The translations under genes and the position numbers were made by a program. The notes below the pieces were generated by a model that saw nothing but the letters and a program-made list of their open reading frames with translations, was not told the origin of the DNA and did no database searches. A stretch of 64,000 nucleotides of DNA from Armatimonadota bacterium (GTDB lineage: Bacteria > Armatimonadota > Fimbriimonadia > Fimbriimonadales > Fimbriimonadaceae), in contig JAIUNY010000002.1 of the NCBI GenBank assembly GCA_020161505.1, positions 245,925 to 309,924 of the forward strand, read 5' to 3'. Shown here piece by piece: positions 16,500-24,264 of the stretch (position 1 is its first letter; every line of letters begins with the position of its first letter).

Positions 16500-17644
16500 T
16501 TCAACCCCCTCACCCGATACGATTTCGGGCCGGACCATCTCTGCCATGCCTGGACGATTTCCTGATCCGTCAGGCCACGCGCCGTATCAAAAAGCTGTCC
16601 GAGATCGAAGGTTCGCGCCTGGCGAAGGAGCTTCGCCCGCAGGGCCGCATTCGTGTCATCCAGCGTCGTGAGCCCGAGCGCCCACTGAGACGCCTGGCCT
16701 CGGACGAACGGAGCAAGACGCACCACATCCTCTTCGGTCAACTTTTCCAGGGCATCGAATTGCCCGGCATTCGGCGCGGTCCAGATAATCACGCTGTCCC
16801 AAGCTGAGGCGTCGTAAAACACTTTCGTGCCCGGCATCTCGCGCTGTTGGGCCAGCGCGAATCCGAGCATCGCCAGCGTCATCGGAACGGTGACGCCTGC
16901 CGTGATGACGGCCCGCGCCTCGCCCGAAGCCTGCGCGCCCATCGGGGAAGCTCCCGGGGCAATTTCCATTCGGGGATCAAAGCTGACCTCCCAGCCACTG
17001 AGCTTGCCCAGAACTTCTTGACACCGTAACCGAGCCACGCCGGGATCGAGATCACCCAGGACCACCAGGCTCAGACCGGCAGGAGCGAAAATCCTCTGCC
17101 GTGCCAGTTCCAAGTCGCTCGGTGTCAGCTTCGCTAGAACCTCCAGATCGCCAAAAGGCGAGAGCCCTTCCTGACCATAAACCGCTTCCCATGCCGCATC
17201 CACCAGGGGGCGATCCGGGGCGTGGAGGAGTTTTTCCTCCGCCATGATCCTCAGCTCCTTGTTGATCTCATCCTGTGTGAAGCCGCCTGGATTCAGAACT
17301 TCATCTATCGACGCCATGGCGAGCGGGAGCGCACCGGTTGGCCCGGAGATCACCACATTGAGGGCATCACGGGTCGTCCAAGCACTGAGCGAGAGTCCTT
17401 GACTTTCCAACTTCCGGTCGAGTGCCCGATCTCGGCCCTTCACCACCAGGTGCTCCAACAGATGCCGAACTCCGAGCGTAGCGGGCTCATCGGGATAGCC
17501 GTGGAAACTCGCAGAGAGCGCCACTCGGACGTGCCCGGGCGTATCCGCCTTGTCGACGAGATAGACGGCACCGTTGGGCAGCTCCTGACGCACCCGGTCT
17601 TGGGGCATCAGGAGGATTGAGGCTAGCAGGGCTGAGGCGATCAC
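16496..17644 (-). CDS. M16-family zinc peptidase, catalytic subunit
   Basis: 382 aa from a GTG at 17644, which overlaps the stop of the SDR gene (GTGA); longer frames run into the SDR coding sequence. Hydrophobic signal (VIASALLASILLMPQ). It carries the inverted zinc motif HLLEH in LGVRHLLEHLVVKG and downstream glutamates (INKELRIMAEEK) at the expected distance of about 70 residues. It degrades peptides in the periplasm with the partner encoded directly downstream. The C-terminal half lacks a clear second Arg/Tyr site, which fits the split M16B arrangement. Confidence 0.82.
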   Translation of the reverse strand: MIASALLASILLMPQDRVRQELPNGAVYLVDKADTPGHVRVALSASFHGYPDEPATLGVRHLLEHLVVKGRDRALDRKLESQGLSLSAWTTRDALNVVISGPTGALPLAMASIDEVLNPGGFTQDEINKELRIMAEEKLLHAPDRPLVDAAWEAVYGQEGLSPFGDLEVLAKLTPSDLELARQRIFAPAGLSLVVLGDLDPGVARLRCQEVLGKLSGWEVSFDPRMEIAPGASPMGAQASGEARAVITAGVTVPMTLAMLGFALAQQREMPGTKVFYDASAWDSVIIWTAPNAGQFDALEKLTEEDVVRLAPFVRGQASQWALGLTTLDDTNAALRAKLLRQARTFDLGQLFDTARGLTDQEIVQAWQRWSGPKSYRVRGLK

Positions 17645-18384
17645 CGAATGTAACTGGCTCCGTTGATATCGATGACGTTTCCGCTCAGGTAAGACGTTTC
17701 CTCTCGAAGCAAGAACGAGACAGCCGCCGCGCAATCTTCGGGCGTCGCCATGCGGCCAAGCGGAATCCCGGCCAGGATTTCCGGGAGTCGGTCGCCCATT
17801 CCTTCGCGAGCCATCGCGGTTTCCACCCAACCCGGGGCAATCGCAAAATGCTGAATGTTCTTGGCGGCATGCTCCACCGCGAGGGCCCGAGTCAAGTTGA
17901 GTAGCGCCGCCTTGGAGGCAGAATAGAACGCGGCTCCTGGCTCACCCCGGTGACCCACTCGGCTGCAAACGTTCACCACTTTGCCGCCGCCATGCTCCAA
18001 GAAGTGCTTGCAGGCGGATCGTACAATCCACGCCGGGCTCTCGAAATTGACGGTCATGCAACGGTTGTAGGCCGTCTTGAACGCTTCATCGGTGGCTCCC
18101 GCGAAGTCCATCGTCAGATAAACCCCGGCATTGTTCACGACTGCATGGAGTGGGCCGTCTTTGCACACGCGCTCCACCAGCTTCGCCGCATGGAGAACTT
18201 CGCTCAAATTGGCCTCATAAACTCCGCCCAATTTGTCGCCGAGCAAACTCGCTACCTTGTCCGCATCACCCCGGTGCTCGTTGAAATGGATCGCCACCTG
18301 CCAGCCATCCGTCGCCAAACGAAGGGCAATCGCCCGACCAATTCCTCGCGAAGAGCCCGTCACCAGCACTCGTTTTGTTGACAT
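17641..18384 (-). CDS. Short-chain dehydrogenase/reductase (FabG-like)
   Basis: 247 aa NAD(P)H-dependent oxidoreductase. Rossmann motif TGSSRGIGRAIA (about 7-18), NNAGVY (about 85), catalytic Ser in NVCSRVG and YSASKAALLNLTRAL Tyr/Lys, and a C-terminal YLSGNVIDINGASYIR typical of 3-oxoacyl-ACP reductases. The ATG at 18384 (MSTKRVLV) is preferred to a GTG at 18402 because the Rossmann strand then starts at residue 4. It heads an operon with two M16 peptidase genes and diverges from the haem/copper protein. Confidence 0.85.
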   Translation of the reverse strand: MSTKRVLVTGSSRGIGRAIALRLATDGWQVAIHFNEHRGDADKVASLLGDKLGGVYEANLSEVLHAAKLVERVCKDGPLHAVVNNAGVYLTMDFAGATDEAFKTAYNRCMTVNFESPAWIVRSACKHFLEHGGGKVVNVCSRVGHRGEPGAAFYSASKAALLNLTRALAVEHAAKNIQHFAIAPGWVETAMAREGMGDRLPEILAGIPLGRMATPEDCAAAVSFLLREETSYLSGNVIDINGASYIR

Positions 18385-18464
18385 AGCAGAACTGTGGCAC
18401 ACGTTTGTTCGTTATTTCTCTTGAAGTCCCGCTGCATTGTCTGTTTTGCGCGGGGGGTTGGAGC

Positions 18465-19778
18465 ATGCGTTTGAGAATTGGTACAAGTTTTGTCCCCGTG
18501 ATTGTCGGCCTCGCCGCCGCGGGATTGATCGGAGCCGGGATGGTTGCCCGCCCAGCACCGAAGCCTGTCCCCGCGCCAAGCGCAATCCTTCAAGTTCCCG
18601 AGAAGCCCACCTACGCCGAGCACATCGCTCCCTTGCTGAACCAAGCCTGTGTGAGCTGCCACCGCCCAGGTGAAGCCGCTCCCTTCAGTTTAGTGGGCTA
18701 CGAAAACGCCAAGCGTTGGAGCAGCATGATCGTTCTCGCAACCGAAAGCGGACGCATGCCCCCGTGGAAAGCTCTCCCTGCCGACGTGGAGTATCTCAAC
18801 GATGCTCACCTGAGCGATGCTCACAAGACCCTGCTGAAAAAGTGGCACGAGACCGGCGCGCCAAGAGGCGACAAAGCCAAGGAACCCAAAACACCGGAAT
18901 TCCCTGTGGGTTGGCGACTCGGCGAGCCGGACATGATCTGGGAGATGCCCTACGAGAAGGAGCTCAGCTCCGAAGGATCCGACGAATACTGGAACTTCGT
19001 CATCTCCCCGGATATCAAGGAGCCCACGTGGATCAGCGCGATCGACGTGAAGGCCGGAAATCCGGAGATTGTTCACCATGTGATTGTCTACCTGGACAAG
19101 AAGGGCCGAGCCAAGAAGCTCGTGCAAGGTGACCGCGGCGATGGCAAGTCGGGATACACATCCTCCGGTGGAGGCGTCGGGTTCATGCCCGATGGAGCCC
19201 TTGGCGGCTGGGCGCCTGGAGCGAAACAGGAACGACTCCCTGCGGAATCCGCCTTTCTCGTTGAGCCAGGCACCGATATTGTCCTGCAAATCCACTACAA
19301 CAAGAGCGGCAAGGTCGAAAAAGATCGCACGCAGGTCGCGGTGTACACCAACAAGGGCAAGCCGAGCCGCGAGGTCGAAATTGCCTGGATCGCCAATCCT
19401 TTCATCAACATTGAGCCAGGCAAGGCCAATCAGAAGTTCAACTGGCAGATGGGCATCCCCCGACCCATTCGACTCTATAGTCTGATGCCCCACATGCACT
19501 ATCTCGGCAAGTCGATGGTGGCCCACGCGGAGCTTCCTGATGGGAAAAAGATGAAGCTGATTGATGTGCAGGATTGGGACTTCAACTGGCAGCTGATCTA
19601 CGGCCTCAAGAATCCGCTCGTGCTGCCCGCAGGCTCGAAAATCACCCTCGAAGCCACCTACGACAACAGCACGGACAACCCCTTCAACCCGAGCAATCCT
19701 CCCAAGCGAGTGCGATGGGGTGAGGAGACGGAGGATGAAATGATGCTCCTCGTCGCCACCTATTCGCTGGAGAAGTAA
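18465..19778 (+). CDS. c-type haem plus copper type II monooxygenase-like protein
   Basis: 437 aa from ATG 18465 (GGGGGG/GGAG tract upstream). N-terminal membrane anchor (residues about 8-26), Pro-rich linker, then one c-type haem site CVSCH (near residue 65) with MPPW as possible axial Met. The C-terminal two thirds resemble the PHM copper fold: EIVHHVIVY (His pair), LQIHYN, and PHMHYLGK (HxH). Such fusions occur in Planctomycetes and related groups, usually annotated as ascorbate-dependent monooxygenase. Periplasmic. Substrate unknown. Haem attachment fits the ccm genes at 42.5-45.6 kb. Confidence 0.8.
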   Translation: MRLRIGTSFVPVIVGLAAAGLIGAGMVARPAPKPVPAPSAILQVPEKPTYAEHIAPLLNQACVSCHRPGEAAPFSLVGYENAKRWSSMIVLATESGRMPPWKALPADVEYLNDAHLSDAHKTLLKKWHETGAPRGDKAKEPKTPEFPVGWRLGEPDMIWEMPYEKELSSEGSDEYWNFVISPDIKEPTWISAIDVKAGNPEIVHHVIVYLDKKGRAKKLVQGDRGDGKSGYTSSGGGVGFMPDGALGGWAPGAKQERLPAESAFLVEPGTDIVLQIHYNKSGKVEKDRTQVAVYTNKGKPSREVEIAWIANPFINIEPGKANQKFNWQMGIPRPIRLYSLMPHMHYLGKSMVAHAELPDGKKMKLIDVQDWDFNWQLIYGLKNPLVLPAGSKITLEATYDNSTDNPFNPSNPPKRVRWGEETEDEMMLLVATYSLEK

Positions 19779-19802
19779 TCGGCAAAAGACTGCGCTGGAG
19801 GG

Positions 19803-20369
19803 TTAGTCAACAACCTTCCAGCGTGCGGTTCGAACGAAACCACTCTTGCCCTTGAGCAATGACTCCAACGTGGCGTTCTCCAGCGTTCGGCTGATCGCTT
19901 TGCGATCCCACACGGTGAAGTAGCCGAGTCCGCCGCGCGCGACATTGCCCGGCATAGCGACCTCGTAAGTAGCGGTGGCGTTGAGCTCCACTCCTTCCAC
20001 CAACACGGTACGCACGCGCCCATCCGGATTGGCACCCTTGCTGAACACAACCTCCAGCCCGCTGATCTGCAGGAAACTCGGGCTGGCATCCGGGAAGAGA
20101 GAAACGGATCGCTCCAGAGCCTGACGCACCTGCTTGCCCGTCAAACGCACCACGCTGATCTCATCGGTGCCGAACTGAACAAAGGTGCTCAGATCTCCCC
20201 GACCTGCCTCGACCAGCATCCCAGCAGGAATCCAGGCAATGGCCGCTCCGGTCGCCGAACGCAACTCATCAGCGATCGCCTGGCCAGGGCCAAACGATTC
20301 CGTTTCCGGCCCTGCATGAGCAACGGCCAGAGTTCCAAACAGGATCAATCCCGAGACGAGTGTGCGCAT
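19803..20369 (-). CDS. Stand-alone 5'-nucleotidase C-terminal domain protein
   Basis: 188 aa with signal peptide (LVSGLILFGTLAVAHA). The rest matches only the substrate-binding C-terminal domain of UshA-type 5'-nucleotidases: ADELRSATGAAIAWIPAG, FGTDEISVVRLTGKQVRQALE, FLQISGLEVVF, ARGGLGYFTV. The metal-binding catalytic domain is missing. A separate metallophosphatase domain of this type is encoded at 41835-42554 but without a signal peptide. Alone it may bind nucleotides or act with a partner. Confidence 0.8.
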   Translation of the reverse strand: MRTLVSGLILFGTLAVAHAGPETESFGPGQAIADELRSATGAAIAWIPAGMLVEAGRGDLSTFVQFGTDEISVVRLTGKQVRQALERSVSLFPDASPSFLQISGLEVVFSKGANPDGRVRTVLVEGVELNATATYEVAMPGNVARGGLGYFTVWDRKAISRTLENATLESLLKGKSGFVRTARWKVVD

Positions 20370-20438
20370 AGGTTCTAATGAACCGGATGAGATTCGATTC
20401 TCTCCTTCATCTTAGTCGTCGTTTCGACGAAAAAGTAT

Positions 20439-20489
20439 CGCCCGCCGGGACTTTTCGATCACATTTCGGCGATCTGTCTCCGGCGGGCG
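20439..20489 (-). terminator. Terminator of rplK
   Basis: Perfect 10-bp GC stem CGCCCGCCGG (20439-20448) with 20480-20489, long loop of 31 nt with internal pairing GATC/GATC. On the minus strand ATACTTTTTCG follows. Confidence 0.65.
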
Positions 20490-20510
20490 GCTTTGTGTAA
20501 GGCTTGTGCC

Positions 20511-20936
20511 TTAGAAGTTAGTGTCGATGCCCATCGATCGCGCGGTGCCTGCCACGATCTTCACGGCCTCGTCGAGGTCGTCGGTGTTGAGGTCCGGCAG
20601 CTTGGCCTGAGCCACTTCCAGAGCCTTCTCCTTCGTCAGCATGCCCATCGACTGCTTGCTCGGAGTGCTGCTGCCCTTCGGCAGGCCCATCGCGTTCAGA
20701 ATCAACGCGCTCATCAGCGGCTGCTTCACGATGAAGGTGTACGAACGATCCTCGAAAACCGTAATCTCGACCGGAAGCTTGAAGCCCATTTGCTTCGCGG
20801 TCATTTCATTGAACTTCTTGAGGAACTCCATCATGTTGATACCGGCTTGACCCAAAGCAGGGCCGACCGGCGGGGACGGATTGCCCTTGCCGGCGTCGAT
20901 ATTCAGCTTGATGACACTGGTCACACGTTTTGCCAT
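20511..20936 (-). CDS. rplK: Ribosomal protein uL11
   Basis: 141 aa, standard length. N-terminal PPVGPALGQAGINMMEFLKKFN and C-terminal IVAGTARSMGI rRNA-binding part are typical. It builds the GTPase-associated stalk base of the 50S subunit. AGGAAGG lies 7 nt before the ATG. Unusually it stands alone: no rplA, rplJ, rplL, nusG or secE on either side; a terminator follows and a photolyase gene diverges upstream. Confidence 0.96.
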   Translation of the reverse strand: MAKRVTSVIKLNIDAGKGNPSPPVGPALGQAGINMMEFLKKFNEMTAKQMGFKLPVEITVFEDRSYTFIVKQPLMSALILNAMGLPKGSSTPSKQSMGMLTKEKALEVAQAKLPDLNTDDLDEAVKIVAGTARSMGIDTNF

Positions 20937-21053
20937 AAGAAAACCTTCCTAAATCTCCACGATTCGCGTGCCTGGGCCGGGCGACTGTGGAAGCGTCAGT
21001 CAGTCGGGCAGGGAGGATCGCAACGCGGAAGTATACCGAGTTCATTTGAACCA

Positions 21054-21085
21054 GCGGGACCCGGCATCGAGTGATCGGGTCCTGC
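21054..21085. other. Inverted repeat between rplK and photolyase
   Basis: A 10-bp inverted repeat with one G-T wobble, 21054-21063 with 21076-21085, in the divergent gap. It may be a leader hairpin of rplK mRNA or an operator. Confidence 0.3.
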
Positions 21086-21131
21086 GGTCTGGCGCGCCTA
21101 TCTGACGAGTCTTCGGCTCGTAGAGCGAAAC

Positions 21132-22556
21132 GTGTCTGAGCTTGCTTCCCGTGCCCTCTGCTGGATTCGCCGCGATCTTCGCCTCCATGATCACGCCGCA
21201 TTAGCGTTGGCATGCGAACGCGCGCGCGAAGTAGTGGTTGTCTTCGTCTACGACACCATCATCCTCGACGCACTCCCGAGCCGATCCGATCGACGTCTGA
21301 CGTTAATCCATCGCTCGCTCGAGGAAGTCGATCAAGAATTGACTGCACTCGGGTCTCGCCTCGTCACGGTCATCGGCGACCCGATTGAAGAGATTCCGCA
21401 GCTCGCCGAGATGCTCAGAGCCGACTTGGTGGTGGCGAGCCATGACGACGAAGCCTATGCTCTCAAACGTGATGCCGAGGTAACGCGGCGACTGGCAGCA
21501 ACGGGTCGCAAATTCGAAACCGTCAAAGACCACGTCGTCCTCGAACGCGCCGAGGTGCTCAACAACTCTGGCGAACCCTTCCGAGTCTTCACGCCCTATT
21601 CGCGTAAGTGGTGGGAAATCGTCACTCCGGCCGATTTCGCCGAGCGAGACCCCAACCTCGCCCAACTTGCCAACGCCGACTCTCTGATGGGCGTAGCGCC
21701 CGGCAATAGAACCATGGCGGAGGTCGGCTTCACGGATACCGATCTCTGGCTCACGCCCGGAGCTAAGGGGGGCCAGGAACGGCTGAACAACTTCCTGACC
21801 AAAATCGCCCGCTACGGCGAGGATCGCGACATCCCCGGAATCGAAGGTACCAGCGGCCTCAGCGTTCATCTCCGGTTCGGCACGGTCTCGATTCGCGAAT
21901 GCTTCCGCGCCGCCATGACGAGTGAAACCGCCGGATCACGCAAGTGGCAGACCGAGCTCATCTGGCGCGAGTTCTACCAAATGATCCTCGCCCAATTCCC
22001 TCATGTCGGGCAAGGCAAGACGTTCAAGCCAGAGACCGACGCCATCCACTGGCCCGGCACCGACGAGCACTTCCGCGCTTGGTGCGAAGGTCAAACCGGA
22101 TACCCCATCGTCGATGCCGCCATGCGATGCTTCAACGCCACAGGATGGATGCACAACCGGCTCCGGATGGTCGTCGCCATGTTCCTGACCAAGGATCTCT
22201 TGGTGGATTGGCGGCGAGGCGAGGCTTACTTTGCCGACCTCCTTCTCGACTTTGACCTAGCCAGCAACAACGGAGGCTGGCAATGGAGCGCCTCCACGGG
22301 AGTCGATGCCCAACCCTACTTCCGAATCTTCAACCCGATTCTTCAGAGTCGCAAGTTCGATAGTGAAGGCAAGTTCATCCGCGAGTGGTGCCCGGAGCTG
22401 CGGGATCTGGACAACAAGCAGATCCACTGGCCCTTCTCCGATGACGGGGCCCGTACTCTCGAAACCCCCAGCGACTACCCAAACCCTATCGTCCTCCACT
22501 TCGAGCAGAGAGAAAAGGCGATGGCTCTCTTTCAGGCCGCCGAATCGGGCCGTTGA
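21132..22556 (+). CDS. phr: Deoxyribodipyrimidine photolyase (CPD class I type)
   Basis: 474 aa flavoprotein that splits UV pyrimidine dimers with blue light. N-terminal antenna-binding Rossmann-like domain (ALCWIRRDLRLHDHAALALA) and C-terminal FAD domain: SVHLRFGTVS, ELIWREFYQMIL, GYPIVDAAMRCFNATGWMHNRLRM, LLDFDLASNNGGWQW and RIFNPILQSRKFD, which keep the FAD and dimer-binding residues. GTG start at 21132 follows divergent rplK. The 3' end overlaps the minus-strand small gene by 25 nt. Confidence 0.95.
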   Translation: MSELASRALCWIRRDLRLHDHAALALACERAREVVVVFVYDTIILDALPSRSDRRLTLIHRSLEEVDQELTALGSRLVTVIGDPIEEIPQLAEMLRADLVVASHDDEAYALKRDAEVTRRLAATGRKFETVKDHVVLERAEVLNNSGEPFRVFTPYSRKWWEIVTPADFAERDPNLAQLANADSLMGVAPGNRTMAEVGFTDTDLWLTPGAKGGQERLNNFLTKIARYGEDRDIPGIEGTSGLSVHLRFGTVSIRECFRAAMTSETAGSRKWQTELIWREFYQMILAQFPHVGQGKTFKPETDAIHWPGTDEHFRAWCEGQTGYPIVDAAMRCFNATGWMHNRLRMVVAMFLTKDLLVDWRRGEAYFADLLLDFDLASNNGGWQWSASTGVDAQPYFRIFNPILQSRKFDSEGKFIREWCPELRDLDNKQIHWPFSDDGARTLETPSDYPNPIVLHFEQREKAMALFQAAESGR

Positions 22557-22852
22557 GAGCCGTCATTCGGCACAGGGCAGCTGGAGTGCGTACGCAAGAG
22601 GCACGACTGACACGCTGCATTGGGCAATCCCGGGTCAAGATTGAGGAGCTCTCCTCCGTGGTGCAGCTCCCGCACCACGGAGGCAAGATGCGTGGTTTGA
22701 CTGGCAATCTCTGCGATCCTCGGCATGATGTCGACCGGACGCTTGCCGTTCGCCAAATCCAGAAGGAGCATCGTGGCCTGATCTTGCAGGCTCCGCGCCG
22801 ATCGCGTGAGCTCGCGTTTGTTATCGCTGGAGTTTGATTCGAACGTGCACAT
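22532..22852 (-). CDS. Small hypothetical protein, helical with C-terminal Cys cluster
   Basis: 106 aa from ATG 22852 (ATG 22876 also possible). Not recognised. A helical body (RSARSLQDQATMLLLDLANG, IAEIASQTTHLASVVRELHH) ends in CQSCLLRTHSSCP, a possible metal site. Chosen over the Arg-rich plus-strand frame in the same place because its composition looks more like a protein. It overlaps the photolyase stop. Confidence 0.42.
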   Translation of the reverse strand: MCTFESNSSDNKRELTRSARSLQDQATMLLLDLANGKRPVDIMPRIAEIASQTTHLASVVRELHHGGELLNLDPGLPNAACQSCLLRTHSSCPVPNDGSQRPDSAA

Positions 22853-22928
22853 AACTAGTATCATCGGCAACAACATGGATGATATATGTGATGATATTTG
22901 CGGAGTTTGCTGAAATCACCCGGTTTGG

Positions 22929-22940
22929 TATCCTGATCCC
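22929..22940 (+). promoter_or_regulatory. -10 element TATCCT six bases before plsC (leaderless candidate)
   Basis: TATCCT 22929-22934, six bases, GTG at 22941. TTGCTG lies 16 bp upstream of the -10 as a possible -35. No Shine-Dalgarno. Confidence 0.55.
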
Positions 22941-23645
22941 GTGAAAATACAGGGAGCCTGGCCTTGGTACAGATTCGTTGCCTGGTTGTTCCGATACGGC
23001 ATCTTCGGAACCCTGGGGGGAGTCACCGTGCGTCACGCGGATCGAGTGCCCATGGAAGGCCCGGTCATCGTCGCCCCGGTGCATGTCAGCCACTTCGATC
23101 CTCCTCTGATGGGGGCCACCTTCCCCCGTGTCCTGCGCACCATGGCGAAAAAGGAGCTCTTCTTCCCGCCGCTGGGCTGGCTGATCCGCAGCATCGGTGT
23201 CTACCCTGTCAACCGAGGCGAAGCCGATAGCTCCGCTATCCGCACCACCTTGGCGGTGCTCGAAGCTGGTGAGTCCGCTCTTCTCTTCCCGGAAGGCACC
23301 AGGGGCGACGGCGTGACCCTCGGCCCGATACAACCGGGGATCGCTCTCTTCGCTCGCAAAACGGGAGCCAAAATCGTGCCCGTTGGCTTGGCCGGCACCG
23401 CCGCGATTCTTCCGAAAGGAAAGAAGTTTCCCCGGCGCAGCAAGTGTACGGTCGTCTTCGGGGAACCCTTCTCCTACGCCGACCTCGTCGCGGAACTCGG
23501 GGAAAAGGAGGCGAAGAAGCAATTCAGCGACATCCTGGCCCAGCGACTTGCCGCAGCCTGCGCCGAAGCCGGATTCCCGGTCGCCCTCCCGCCGAAGCAA
23601 GAGAAATCGTTGCCCTCAGGCCCTGATCAGAACCGCGCCGAGTAG
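22941..23645 (+). CDS. plsC: 1-acyl-sn-glycerol-3-phosphate acyltransferase family protein
   Basis: 234 aa. Acylates lysophosphatidate at the inner membrane in phospholipid synthesis. The HX4D catalytic motif is HVSHFD (residues 48-53), the second motif is LLFPEGTRGDG (about 115-124), and the third region is IVPVGLAGTAAILPKG. N-terminal amphipathic stretch WPWYRFVAWLFRYGIFG fits membrane binding. GTG start with a -10 element directly upstream. Its 3' end overlaps the minus-strand beta-barrel gene by 19 nt. Confidence 0.88.
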   Translation: MKIQGAWPWYRFVAWLFRYGIFGTLGGVTVRHADRVPMEGPVIVAPVHVSHFDPPLMGATFPRVLRTMAKKELFFPPLGWLIRSIGVYPVNRGEADSSAIRTTLAVLEAGESALLFPEGTRGDGVTLGPIQPGIALFARKTGAKIVPVGLAGTAAILPKGKKFPRRSKCTVVFGEPFSYADLVAELGEKEAKKQFSDILAQRLAAACAEAGFPVALPPKQEKSLPSGPDQNRAE

Positions 23646-24241
23646 CTCATCCCGATCATCGGGTCGCCGCCACGCCAGAGGAATCGCAAGCTCGCTTCCG
23701 GGAAGGGCCGGAGCTCAAGGCCCGCCGTGATCCGCCGCGAATCGTGCTCACCAATCACCCAGAGGTGCTCACTGTACGGCAAAGCCGCACCGGCAAAAAA
23801 GAAGCCCTCATCCCGCGTCCACAGACCAAGCGTGAGCTCGGTGGGCACATTTTGGTTCAACGCGCCATCGTTGCCGAACGCATAGGTGATTGCCGCCCAC
23901 GCCGTCCGTCGCTCGGTGAGATTGTCGCCGATATCGCTGATCCCAAAGCTAATGCCGGGCGATGCATCGGTGAACGGCGAAATGTAGTTGTAAGTCAAGC
24001 TGAACCCGAAGTCAATGGTGTCCTGATTCAGGCTCTCCGCCATCGCTTCAATCTCCCAGCTTTCTCCGATCCCGTACCGGAACGTGCCAAACGCAAAATC
24101 GCGCGACGGAACCGAAAGCACCTCGAATCGCCCTTCTTTGAAGTTGATTCGCTTCCCTGTGGGGATATTCACCAAACGGTCAGCTTGAGCCGCCGAGCCC
24201 AGAACCAGAACGGCGAAAAGCGGAAGCGCGAAACGATTCAT
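23627..24241 (-). CDS. Secreted, probably outer-membrane beta-barrel-like protein
   Basis: 204 aa from ATG 24241, which begins a clear signal peptide (MNRFALPLFAVLVLGSAAQA). The mature part is rich in alternating strand patterns (FAFGTFRYGIGESWEIEAMAE, IDFGFSLTYNY, LRFLWRG) and ends in GMSYSARF with a terminal Phe, as in many outer-membrane barrels. No family was recognised. It lies 23 nt after the acyl-CoA dehydrogenase stop, so probably in the glcD operon. Confidence 0.65.
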   Translation of the reverse strand: MNRFALPLFAVLVLGSAAQADRLVNIPTGKRINFKEGRFEVLSVPSRDFAFGTFRYGIGESWEIEAMAESLNQDTIDFGFSLTYNYISPFTDASPGISFGISDIGDNLTERRTAWAAITYAFGNDGALNQNVPTELTLGLWTRDEGFFFAGAALPYSEHLWVIGEHDSRRITAGLELRPFPEASLRFLWRGGDPMIGMSYSARF

Positions 24242-24264
24242 CACGCCGAACGATACCCGCTGCT

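Noticed and set aside
22553..22837. 94-codon plus-strand frame after photolyase
   Set aside because: Arg/His-rich, no start signal; the minus-strand frame in the same place looks more protein-like.
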